DNA of 64,000 nucleotides, from the NCBI GenBank assembly GCA_001970955.1, contig MPUH01000030.1:1-64000 (forward strand). The letters run 5' to 3'. Origin of the DNA: Stentor coeruleus (lineage: Eukaryota; Ciliophora; Heterotrichea; Heterotrichida; Stentoridae). Below the pieces are notes generated by a model. That model did not search any database. It saw only the letters and a program-made list of their open reading frames with translations, and was not told the DNA's origin. The position numbers and the translations under genes were made by a program. Positions 9,681 to 19,001 of the stretch are shown here, one piece after another (position 1 is the first letter of the stretch; every line of letters begins with the position of its first letter).

Positions 9681-10287
9681 ATTACATTTAAATTATCTTT
9701 AAAGCTTTTTGGTGGAGTGTAAATTTTAATATAAAATTGTTTTAGTTAGTGTGAGAAAATCTGATAAAGTGTTGTGATGCTTTTGAGGAGGTCTGTGAAA
9801 ATGCTTGTTGATTAGAAACTTTGGTTGAAATTATGCAGTTTTTTTTATTAGGAATAATTTCTTAAAAGAAGTTTTTGTAGAAAGTTATATGAGATAGGCC
9901 AAATATTGAACTCAAAGTTAGTTTGTGGTATTTATTATATAATATCTTGTAGTTAAAGATGGTTTATTATTAAATACTGAATAAGTTGTGTCTTTTGTCA
10001 CAAAACTCGTTTTATTGACTATAAAAGCTTGGTCTCTAGTTGAGTACCTAAAATTTAACTACTTTTTTATATCAAAATTTGTATTAATATTTACATCAAT
10101 ATATCACTTTTATAAAATCAATTTTTTTTATTAATTTCTTGAGTTAATACTTGCTTTTTCTTTTTTTGGTTAATAATTATCCTCCCACCTATCATAAACA
10201 TCCCCATTAAAGCCTAATTCTCTACCTAAAATCTTAAAAAATACCCAAATCCTCTATTTAAATACTAAAATCATTTCAATAATCTAC
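9681..10287. other. Intergenic region, 607 bp, no gene seen
   Basis: Between two minus-strand genes. The left part is G-rich and the right part C-rich on the plus strand, with the flip near 10.1 kb. Nothing else recognised. Confidence 0.5.
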
Positions 10288-11777
10288 TTATTGATTGACA
10301 TTTGAATTAGTTCCAACAACATCTATCATCCTTCCAGATTCAACTTTGATTTTCAATACTTGTTCAATAGTTGTTCTACATATACAACATGACCCTTTAC
10401 CTTTCATAACAATAACAGCACAATTCAAACATATGCCTCCATGTCCACAAGGCATATATACAGAGTTGCATTCTCCTTCATAGCAAATCCTGCATTTTTT
10501 ATCAGGAAAAACCATATCTGTCATACTTTTTTTAATAATACTCTCAGGTTCTCTAGGTACTGAACTTAAACTTCTATAATGAATATTTTCTCTTCCCATA
10601 GTTTTTTTGATATCTTGACTCATAGTTCGTGATGATCGTATTGGCTCAGCATTTATATTAGCAGGTTGGAAATAAGTACTACTCATTCTTACAAGAGCTT
10701 TTGGGGGAAGTTTAATAGCTCTGATTATTTTTGTTGGGAATCTCATAAATTCAGCTTGGGAAGGAGGTAATGGTAATGGGCCACTATTACTAAGACTATT
10801 TGGAATAGTAATTTGCTCATGATGTACAAAAAACGATCTCCACCATTTCAGCAGATGAACTTTAATAATCTGTGTATACAAAATAAAAACCCCAAGATAC
10901 ATAATCCCTATAATACACATTCTCTGATAATTCATTCTAAGCGCATCATGGCTCATTAAAGATATCGTCAAACTTCCCATAGCAGTTGTATAAAACATCC
11001 AAACTGATGAGTAAATCTCCGTAACAGGGGATTCTTTATAACAATATGAGCATATCGACACAAAAACCAACAAAAGTGCTCCAGTGCTCAAAATTGTTAT
11101 ACAAGTCAAAGCCATCCACAAAGGCCACATAGTAACAATCCAATCATCTTAACAAATCCATCAATTTTCAGACTAACATTTAAAAAAATCAAAATCTTAA
11201 CCCAATCTCCTATAGTCATACACTAATTATCCCTTACAATAATAGAAAAAAGCTGACATTGATTCGTAGCTTTGATTTTAATAAAAAAACCTATAAAACT
11301 TGAAAGTATCAATGGAATTATTGTAAATAATAACAAGAAACCAGGATTATAATAATACATAACAAGCATTGAATAAAATGTTAAATTGCCTAAAGATTGA
11401 ATAATATTTTTTGCTGAAGATACTTTGGCTATATTTTCATCAAGGAAAGTTTGATAGTTTTTTAAGCGAAAAGTTTGTAAAAGAAGACGCTTAAAATCTA
11501 GTAAAAACATTGGAGTAAGGGATATTACTAGGTCAATATTGAAGGATATGATGAATTCAAGTAATAATAAAACACATAGTAAAGATATGGAAGTTTCTAT
11601 GTATTTTGATAACTCTTTGGCTATGATTTCGTAGTCTAGTTCTTCTTCTTCTTCACCGTATTCAGTTGGAAGGCGCTCAAATACAGCGAGGTTACGTTGG
11701 GTGTTGGCATCTTCTTCTCGATCTTCTCGATCATCTCTTTCATCATGTTCTTCTTGGATTTCGTACATTACATTCAT
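10288..11777 (-). CDS. Multi-pass membrane RING-finger protein (TMEM185-like plus RING), joint uncertain
   Basis: Two open frames, 11777-11238 and 11130-10288, appear to be one gene. The first has an acidic N terminus and four hydrophobic segments. It ends in a 15-nt intron (11223-11237), after which its frame runs on through CMTIGDWVKILIFLNVSLKIDGFVK. A few codons later a different frame takes over as DDWIVTMWPLWMAL, which resembles the start of the second half of TMEM185/fragile-X-F family proteins. One unexplained frame change remains near 11131-11150, with no intron of the usual size. The second half has three or four TM segments and a C-terminal C3HC4 RING (CRICYEGECNSVYMPCGHGG...CCICR), so it is probably a membrane E3 ubiquitin ligase. 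The ATG at 11777 is used because the longer frame begins with TTG. Confidence 0.6.
11223..11237 (-). other. 15-nt intron (GTAAGGGATAATTAG on the minus strand)
   Basis: Same size and borders as the other introns here, with A at position 10. Its terminal TAG is the apparent stop of the upstream frame; removing it keeps the frame open for about 30 more codons. Confidence 0.75.
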
Positions 11778-12252
11778 ATTTATATTAGAATAAATTGTCA
11801 AATTTATGATTCTGAGGATAATGATTTTGGATAATATAATAAAGTGGTGATGTTGGGAGAATAATATTTTTAGGTTAAATTATGGATGGTGATGGTTTAA
11901 GATTGAATTAGGTTGATATAGAGGGAATTAAGGTATTGTATATGGATAGATTATTATATAAAAATCCACATCTAACCTACTATGAATATAAATTTTTGAG
12001 GTGGTTTATATTGCATAATACTGTTGATGTTTCTGATTCAAATATTCATAGAGTTCCTCAATAAGTTTATACAACCCAAAGAACCCAACAAAGATAAAAA
12101 ATCAAATATCACCAGTTCAAGCAATTTCCCTATTTAATTTCCTATTAACAACAATATCCCCAAATTCAAAAATTTCCTTATAAGTAAAAAATTTATTCCT
12201 AAACCATGAGTAAATGCTTATAATAATCTAACCTTAAATATTAAATTTCTAC
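11778..12252. other. Intergenic region, 475 bp, no gene seen
   Basis: Left part G-rich (upstream of a minus gene), right part C-rich (downstream of the next minus gene) on the plus strand. No reading frame of note. Confidence 0.5.
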
Positions 12253-13134
12253 TTAAATTTCAAAATAAGCTCCTGATATAATATTAAAATCCCTATTCCC
12301 TCTCCATAATTCCTTAAGCCTCTGAGTTCTTTCAATATTAGTTGACTTAGGTTTTGGGACAAATACCGCATGATGTGTATCATGATAATGTTCTGGTATT
12401 TCTGTCACCCTTTTCAAACCTCGAGGTTTTTCTGGTTCAGGTTCTGATGTATAAGGGTTAAAAAACGGGATATTTGCATTTGGCATTGTGTGTTTCATTA
12501 TATTCATAGATCGGGCTTTACTATGATAATCACTTTGATCGTTTTTATAAGTTTTATTAGTACTTTCCCAATATTTAGAAGTAAAAGCACTGCGTTCAGT
12601 TGAATTAACTCCAAGAATCCCTGATTTATATTCATTTGCTAAGACCCTTTGCTTTTTAGTTTCAAGGATTTTGTCGTGTTTCAGTTTTAAAAATTCTTTA
12701 TTTCGATACTTGTCAGCTTCAAAAAGCTGTCTTCTTTTAGAAGGAGGGATGATTTTCATATACTCTTCATTTGATTTGATTTTTTCTTTTTCCATTGTCA
12801 CAAGTTCCTTTGAGATTTTCCCTATATCTAGTGTTGGAGGTGTATAAGATCTTTGAGTATTATTTTGGGTTATTAAAGTGTTACTTTGGCATTTATCTAA
12901 AGATTGGATTGGAGGATTATCTCGATTTAAAGACATAAATGTTGCACTTGGTCTTATTGAATTATTGGAGTAGATTAAAGGAAGTTGCTCTTGGGGGTTT
13001 GAAGTTATTGAAGACTTTTTGGATTTGAAAAACTTCTCACCCCATTGGGATGAAAGGAAGTTATCGAGATGCTTAACGTCCCAGGTGTTACCTCGGAGGA
13101 CAACACTTGGTTTGTTGTGGAATTCAGGAAGCAT
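12253..13134 (-). CDS. Unrecognised Lys-rich protein, possibly axonemal
   Basis: 293 residues, basic, no TM segment. The middle (residues about 105-165) is a charged helix (EKEKIKSNEEYMKIIPPSKR...). The C-terminal third has short conserved-looking patches: IPFFNPYTSEPEPEKPRG, HDTHHAVFVPKP and RLKELWRGNRDFNIISGA. The last patch resembles the short C-terminal 'N-I-[IL]-[ST]-G' motifs of many small ciliary proteins that lie along microtubules, but this is a weak analogy and I name no family. The reading frame is uninterrupted and flanked by the usual skewed intergenic DNA, so the gene itself is credible. Confidence 0.6.
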   Translation of the reverse strand: MLPEFHNKPSVVLRGNTWDVKHLDNFLSSQWGEKFFKSKKSSITSNPQEQLPLIYSNNSIRPSATFMSLNRDNPPIQSLDKCQSNTLITQNNTQRSYTPPTLDIGKISKELVTMEKEKIKSNEEYMKIIPPSKRRQLFEADKYRNKEFLKLKHDKILETKKQRVLANEYKSGILGVNSTERSAFTSKYWESTNKTYKNDQSDYHSKARSMNIMKHTMPNANIPFFNPYTSEPEPEKPRGLKRVTEIPEHYHDTHHAVFVPKPKSTNIERTQRLKELWRGNRDFNIISGAYFEI

Positions 13135-13608
13135 TTTTTATATTTTGAAGGCGAAGTGATAGAAAATGAGTGAGAATCGGCTTTTTTAATTTAGAGAATG
13201 ATGTGGAAAATTAAAGATTTTGGAGATGAGTGTTAAGCTTTTTTATTATTGAAGGAATTAGTTATTTAGATTTGATAATTGGGTTTGGAGATTTGAAGTT
13301 TTTGGATGGGAATTTTAATTTAGGTTTTTGAAAATTGGTTTTTTTGGCAGATGAAGAAGGCTATGGTGTTAAAGATTAATGATTATAAGAAGATTGTTTT
13401 AATAACATTCTAAATAATGAGATCTTTTAGATAAACTTCCTTATTCATCTATTAATACAGATTGTTTCCGATATATTTAAATATCAATAATTAAATGCAT
13501 TAAAAAACCAAAAATTGAAAATTTTTATAGTTCCTATCAAATCCTAAACATCTAACCTAAACACATCCTACACAATTCCAAAAAAATATTCCCCAATTAA
13601 AATCATTA
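13135..13608. other. Intergenic region, 474 bp, no gene seen
   Basis: G-rich on the plus strand to about 13.36 kb, then strongly C-rich up to 13608. No reading frame of note. Confidence 0.5.
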
Positions 13609-14877
13609 TTAAAATAAATCTTTAATCCAAGACTTAAACTTTTTTCCCCATTTATCATCAGTTGATTTTTCTATTCTACTAACAATATCATTAAGATTTT
13701 CAACATCAACCTCAAGTCTCCATAATTCAATTTCAAACTCAGCTGTATCATGATATTCCGGTATTCCAAACTTATTAGCAAATTCAGTTTCTAATTTAAC
13801 CAATTTATTTCTACAAGTAGTATTAAGATCAGTAACTCTTTGTTGTTCTGTATGAAAAAGTTCTTCAGTATTATCATCATCTAAATACAATTCATTATAT
13901 TCCCCACCATAAGCATCTAAAGATTCTTTTCTAACTTCATAAGCATAAATATCATTAGGTAAATCCAAGATTTTTTCAGCTAAATTTGTTAGTTTGTTAT
14001 GGATTTTCATTAATTTTACTGATATGTCTTCTCTTGACATAGACTTTCTCACTATACATTCTTCAAGTTTTTTCGTCTCAGGCTCTTTGTATAAAGCTTC
14101 AGTTGCTGAATAGAATTTATTTTGTTTTAAGAATTCGATAAACCTTCTTGAGTGGCTTATGAGGACTTGTTTTGAGACAAGGAAATCTTTGTTTTGGAAT
14201 ATTAAAGCTTTGAAACCTAAAACCCAGAAATCATATTCACGTTCATCTCGACATGTTATGTCTAGGCTACCTTTTGTATGGATTAAAGAAAAAGAAAGAT
14301 GCTCTAAAGCAGGAATTGGGTAGTTTATAAAAGTTTCTGTCAGTTGACCTGTTTTTATATCATAAATATTCTCAATAAGCAAAGAAGCTTTTTCTTGTGA
14401 CTTCCCAGACGAGTACCACATTAAATGCTTACAATTCTCAGTCAACTGAAACAATCTTATATGTGGCATTGAATTTCTCGTATGTTTCAATAAATTGCTT
14501 CCATTCTTCATAATCTCAATAGCTCTTAAAGCTTCAATATGTTTCATTGGGGGTATTTCTACAGTAATCCTTCTTAATCTATCACCCATAATTTTTTCTT
14601 TACCTTTAATTTCGTTTCCTGGTAATATTAAATAATGCCCTTCAGGAACAATCTCACCAAATGATACTGGAAAACCACTAGAATCTGTTAAAGTAAAACC
14701 TTGATCTATAATACTATCACATGCACACAATATAGCATCTTCAATATCTTTACTACTTATCCCTTTATACCATGAAACATGAGTCTTTTTCCCATCATAT
14801 TCTACTGTTATTGCGAACTTATCTTCTGAAACATCATCTAAGGGGATTGGATCTAGTTCTAGCAAGTCTACATCCAT
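13609..14877 (-). CDS. PH-domain protein (phospholipase-C-like PH)
   Basis: 422 residues. Residues 20-85 form a small beta-rich domain (FAITVEYDGKKTHVSWYKG..., GHYLILPG) of ubiquitin/PB1-like appearance. Residues about 122-240 fit a PLC-type PH domain: EIMKNGSNLLKHTRNSMPHIRLFQL, LMWYSS, IYDIKTGQLTE, LSFSLIHTKGSLDITCRDEREYDFWVLGFKALI. This pattern (K-x-G-x-x-L-x-K, then C-R-D-E-R-E-x-D-x-W) is shared with plant PH-RCC1 proteins and many protist proteins. The rest is helical (LMKIHNKLTNLAEKILDLP...). Likely role: phosphoinositide-dependent membrane recruitment. No catalytic domain is attached, so the partner is unknown. Confidence 0.7.
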   Translation of the reverse strand: MDVDLLELDPIPLDDVSEDKFAITVEYDGKKTHVSWYKGISSKDIEDAILCACDSIIDQGFTLTDSSGFPVSFGEIVPEGHYLILPGNEIKGKEKIMGDRLRRITVEIPPMKHIEALRAIEIMKNGSNLLKHTRNSMPHIRLFQLTENCKHLMWYSSGKSQEKASLLIENIYDIKTGQLTETFINYPIPALEHLSFSLIHTKGSLDITCRDEREYDFWVLGFKALIFQNKDFLVSKQVLISHSRRFIEFLKQNKFYSATEALYKEPETKKLEECIVRKSMSREDISVKLMKIHNKLTNLAEKILDLPNDIYAYEVRKESLDAYGGEYNELYLDDDNTEELFHTEQQRVTDLNTTCRNKLVKLETEFANKFGIPEYHDTAEFEIELWRLEVDVENLNDIVSRIEKSTDDKWGKKFKSWIKDLF

Positions 14878-15021
14878 TTCTAATTATTATTATTATTTGA
14901 TCAAAGATTATATGATATATTTGCTTTGGATTTTATTATAAATAATCAGAAATTTGGATATATTTTGTAATTTATTATAAATTACTTTCACACTTCATAT
15001 CCTTTAAAAAAAAGCTCATTT

Positions 15022-16048
15022 TTACTCATCCTTCTTCTTAGCATCAGATTTCAGAATACTCGTAAGTACTTCATTCGAATACTTCAACCTTTCTGTCAAA
15101 TCCATATTCTTACTTTCCAAAGCATTACTAAGCCCATACTCTGACACTTCTCCAGTTTTATCTACAAAGCAATAACTCTAATTTATCCAAAAACATAACC
15201 TGTACAATCCTATTATTAAGTCTGAAAAAAGTGGCATGTGAAGTTCTTAACCATTTTTTCACATACACATAAGGCTTCTTACAATCTAAAACCTTATTCT
15301 CATCAATCAAATGCCTTCTAAAATGGTCAAGCAGTTTGGTATTTTTACTAAGATCCTCAGGGTACTCTTTAAAACTATAAGTATTAATCTCAGATTCTCT
15401 ATTAGCACTCTACCTGCATAAATACTGAAAATAATCCCCAATTCCATTACATATAATTTTAGATTCTCTATTAGCACTCTGCCTGCATAAATACTGAAAA
15501 TAATCCCCAATTCCATTACATATAATTTTAGTTGCATATGCAGATATTTCAAAGCTTAAATCATTTGAGAAATATAGAACTTGACTTAGATTTCTGTCAA
15601 TCTTTTCCTTCTTCTCATGAACTCACTTAAAATTTGATTTGTACAAAGTTCTAATAAAATATAAAAATTTTCATTATCTTCAAAAAAACGTTTAAATTTA
15701 ACTATATTCTGATGATGCAAAGATTTATGGATTTTAATTTTGCTAATGAGCTTTTGTCTAAAACGTGTTTTGGTCAGAAATGCTTTTTCTATGATTTTTC
15801 CTGCTATGATGCTTTTTGTATCAAGATCTGTGAGTTCATAAACACTTCCAAATCTTCATTTACCTAGAAATTGCCATTTAGTATATTTTTATATGTAATT
15901 TCTCTATTTTCCTTACGAATAGTTTCAATAATTATTGTTTTTGAGGTTAGTGATGGGGATGTGTTGAGATTTATGATGATTTTCTTAGTTTGGTATCAGT
16001 GTTGAGATTTGAGGAATTTTTAAGAAGTCGATCAGTTTTTGATTTCAT
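15022..16048 (-). pseudogene. Decayed polo-like kinase
   Basis: Read on the minus strand, scattered frames spell a polo kinase with its middle missing. The order is: an N-terminal tail (MKSKTDRLLKNSSN at 16048); the pre-kinase segment SKTIIIETIRKENREITYK; then WQFLGK(stop)RFGSVYELTDLDTK, IIAGKIIEKAFLTKTRFRQK and HKSLHHQNIVKFKRFFEDNE. These match the polo N-lobe, including VYAGK-type Lys and the FFED motif. After ALKYLH the sequence jumps straight into polo box 2: KIICNGIGDYFQYLCRQS, LLDHFRRHLID, YVYVKKWLRTSHATFFRLNN, and a normal C-terminal helix ending at the TAA at 15022. The HRD and DFG motifs and polo box 1 are absent. There are at least four in-frame stops, several frame changes and a 69-bp internal duplication. 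A host gene copy, clearly non-functional as a kinase. Confidence 0.85.
15392..15529. repeat. 69-bp tandem duplication inside the polo-kinase pseudogene
   Basis: Two 69-bp units (15392-15460, 15461-15529) differ at one base. The unit encodes the start of polo box 2. Because the copies differ, this one is less easily explained as an assembly overlap. Confidence 0.9.
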
Positions 16049-16532
16049 TTGTTTTGAAAAATATGGAAGAGTAAGAATATTTTTTTATTTGGTTTGGTAA
16101 GAGGATAGATGGGGATTTTATTATTTGGAGAGAATGCTTTTGATATGATAAGATTTATGAAAAAATATGATAGAGAAGGTAGGATTTAGGTGGATGGTTT
16201 AAGGTTTTTGCTTCCATTATCTTGATGCTAAAGAAAAAAACTGCAAAGGCCTTCTTAACCAAGTAAAGAGTTGAATAATAGTGATAATGAGTGGTTTAAT
16301 ATACAGAATCTACCTAAAGAAAGATATTTTAGACCCAAAAAATTTTGATTGAACATAGAATAAACCATAACACCATAACACCAAAATACAAAATTTAGAT
16401 TAATTTAAGGTTTAGGGTTAATGCATTCAAAAACTAATAAACTCTTAAATAATTATAATATGTTACCCAATAAGATTAGCTTAATAATAATTGCATACAA
16501 CATAAATTGATTAACATAGTTAATTGTATATA
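16049..16532. other. Intergenic region, 484 bp, no gene seen
   Basis: Divergent spacer between the polo pseudogene and the SET gene. G-rich left half on the plus strand, AT-rich right half. Nothing else recognised. Confidence 0.5.
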
Positions 16533-17726
16533 ATGTTTCTCTTTATATTGCTAGCAACAGCTGAATCTTTAAGAGAAATAAACAATTATTTAGATGTTCC
16601 TTTCGATTCAACTAATGTTGGAGTTGTTTACCTAGGGGAATCTAAAGGTTATGGCTTAATTCTGAAAAAAGATGTGAAAAAGGGGGAAATACTAGCCTCA
16701 ATCCCTTACAATTATACATTTTCAAGCCTTTCATACTTTCCCTTATACCCATACATCTCTGACATGGAATTTCATACAATCATTGCCGTAAGATTCATAT
16801 GGGAAAAAAACCAGCCAGGAACATTTTTCCATAAATTTACTCAAAGTTTTAATTCTGATTATAACCTTGTCATCTTCTGGGATGACGACTTAAAAAAGAC
16901 TATCACTGAATACTCAATATTTTACGAAGACTATGATTTTTATGGGAAAAATTGGGAAAAAGAATATGAAGAAGTCAAGAATAGACTTAAAAATATACCA
17001 GAAGCACCTAAAGATATTTATAACCTAACTTTATGGAAATGGGCTTACTCGTGTGCTGTAGCTAAAACTTTCGATATATGGGGAAATGAATGGAAAACAG
17101 CTCTTGGCCTTGAAGTTGAAGAATCTGATTATAAAAAATTCATCCCTTTAAATGTCCCGATAATTGACCTGGCAAATCATAGACATGTTCCTAAACGCGA
17201 TAGAATCGATTATGTCTATTATTTAAAATATGGAAATGGATGTTTTAGTCTTATGGCTCAACAAGATTTTATTAAAGGAGAAGAAGCATCACTTGAATAT
17301 GAATATAGAGGCAACGATCATATGCTTGCTGTTTTCGGCTTTGCTTTAGAAAAAAATTACCTCGAAAATTTCAAGATAACAAAACAAAGTGATTTTTGTA
17401 ATGAAATCAAACAAGGTGAAAACTGTAACTGTACATGGGTTTTGAAAATGTATGAAATGAATGATAATTTTTTTGTATTTATAAACAGAGATGGGGATGT
17501 TAAAAAAACTCTTATTAGTTATAGAAAGAAAGATATTTATGATTCAGCAAAATATCCTTTGAGGCATGTTAGAAGAATAAAGTTGGATTATGGATGGAGA
17601 TATATTATGGCACTTAATTATGGAATTGGTCAAAGAATATTATTACTTGAGCATATGAGGTTTGCTGAACAGAAAATTCTAAAGAATTTTATTAGTGAAC
17701 TTAAGTTGGATACGCTGAGTCTTTAG
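16533..17726 (+). CDS. SET-domain protein (SETD3/Rubisco-LSMT type) with a signal peptide
   Basis: 397 residues from ATG 16533 (the longer frame begins with TTG). It opens with a short hydrophobic signal-like segment, MFLFILLATAES. The SETD3/LSMT-type SET domain follows: GVVYLGESKGYGLILKKDVKKGEILASIP (strands around the SAM-binding GYGL), then the i-SET helical insert, WKWAYSCAVAKTF, and the core IIDLANHR (near residue 215; the family's N-H pair). The C-terminal part is GEEASLEYEYRGNDHMLAVFGFALEKN, equivalent to 'GEEVFISYG..SN..LL..YGF'. Family members methylate lysine or histidine in cytosolic, plastid or nuclear proteins. A predicted secretory-pathway location is therefore odd and would mean a lumenal methyltransferase. 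The catalytic Tyr position appears as Tyr (EYEY). Enzyme class is firm; location and substrate are open. Confidence 0.78.
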   Translation: MFLFILLATAESLREINNYLDVPFDSTNVGVVYLGESKGYGLILKKDVKKGEILASIPYNYTFSSLSYFPLYPYISDMEFHTIIAVRFIWEKNQPGTFFHKFTQSFNSDYNLVIFWDDDLKKTITEYSIFYEDYDFYGKNWEKEYEEVKNRLKNIPEAPKDIYNLTLWKWAYSCAVAKTFDIWGNEWKTALGLEVEESDYKKFIPLNVPIIDLANHRHVPKRDRIDYVYYLKYGNGCFSLMAQQDFIKGEEASLEYEYRGNDHMLAVFGFALEKNYLENFKITKQSDFCNEIKQGENCNCTWVLKMYEMNDNFFVFINRDGDVKKTLISYRKKDIYDSAKYPLRHVRRIKLDYGWRYIMALNYGIGQRILLLEHMRFAEQKILKNFISELKLDTLSL

Positions 17727-19001
17727 GATTAGTTTTAGAAGTAATTATTAGGATAAAATATAGAAATATATTGGATTTTTTTATGTCTTTTTGAGTCCCT
17801 GAATGCTTATTTTTATATAAAGTTTTTATTTTTTTTGAGTCTCATTGCTAAAAACATAATTCTTACCTTAAATAATTATCTCAATTTAACCTTAGTTAAT
17901 GCATTAAAATCAATTATTTGTAGTTTATACAAGTTATTATATAAAAAGGTTTTGAATATTTTAAGTTCAATAAAAATATCATATTCAAAGCTAAAATATT
18001 CAATAAAAATCTTTTGTATAGCCCAACCTCATACCAAAACCATGATTTTTACACTTACACAATTATATTAATTAGCTTTATTAAAGTCCCTTACTAGGTA
18101 ATTGACACTAAGAGTTTCCAAAACTTATTAACATATTTAGCTTTATTAAAGTCCCTTACTAGGTAATTGACACTAAGAGTTTCCAAAACTTATTAACATA
18201 ATTATTAATATTTTTAATCATTTTCTCTAATATCAGTTATTAGGATTTGGTTAGAAAAGAAAATAGACATACTTACTCTTAGGGATTTTTTTGGATTATT
18301 TCTATAGATAAGACTAGTATTAATTTCTAAGAAAAGAACTTGAAGAATATTATTATGCATTCATAATTTTGCTATCCGGAAATTTATCTATAAAAATTTT
18401 ATCAGAATTATCATATATTAAAAGTATTACATCCCTTATATGCATAATAGAAATTTATAGAATTGTGTCTTACGTTTATTGAAAGTGCAAGAGATTCAAA
18501 AGGTTGGAAAATGAACGATATTTAGAATAACACAAAATTTTATAAAGGCCATAAACAAAGAAAAGCATTTTCATACCTTGAAGCCATCTCTGTTCACTTA
18601 TTTTCATTATCAAAATTTGCTATACTTAAAATTATATTTTATTAAACCGCAACCATAGTAAAATAACACTTTTTGTCTGAAATTCAAAAACAACCTACCT
18701 AAAAACATAATTTCCTTCATTTTTAAAACTTTTTTACTCATATCGTTCCAACTTCAAAAAATCATAAAAATTATATCTAATCCTTCCTCAAACTTACTAT
18801 AAATTTCAAAGCCTCTCCTCTCATTCTTCAAAATCATTCTAAATCACCTTCTCTAAAATCCTCCTCAAAAATAAAATCTTCCTAACCCTTACCCTACAAT
18901 CCTCCCACTAACCTTCTTCCTCTATCCTCATATTCTCTAAATCCTAAAACAATATTATATCAAAATCTCATTTCGCAAAAAATCCTAAAAACTACCTAAT
19001 A
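17727..19001. other. Intergenic region, 1.27 kb, with one perfect tandem duplication
   Basis: No intact gene. The minus strand shows short protein-like snatches around 18.1 kb and 18.4 kb (for example VLETLSVNYLVRDFNKA) broken by stops, perhaps an old decayed gene. The last 250 bp before the carboxypeptidase gene are strikingly C-rich and G-poor on the plus strand. Confidence 0.5.
18072..18200. repeat. 64-bp exact direct duplication (period 65)
   Basis: Positions 18072-18135 recur identically at 18137-18200 with a 1-nt spacer. It lies outside any intact gene. Confidence 0.9.

Noticed and set aside
15307-15552. 81-codon minus ORF with a perfect 23-residue repeat
   Set aside because: It is a wrong-frame reading of the 69-bp duplication in the polo-kinase pseudogene; the polo-box frame is the meaningful one.
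16390-16430. TTTAGGGTT-like string as an internal telomere repeat
   Set aside because: Single occurrence with no tandem array.
17835-18071. 78-codon plus ORF after the SET gene
   Set aside because: Low-complexity Ile/Leu/Lys composition expected from AT-rich spacer DNA; no start context or similarity.
18072-18200. Direct repeats as long terminal repeats or transposon ends
   Set aside because: Units are 64 bp and adjacent, with nothing between them and no element genes nearby.
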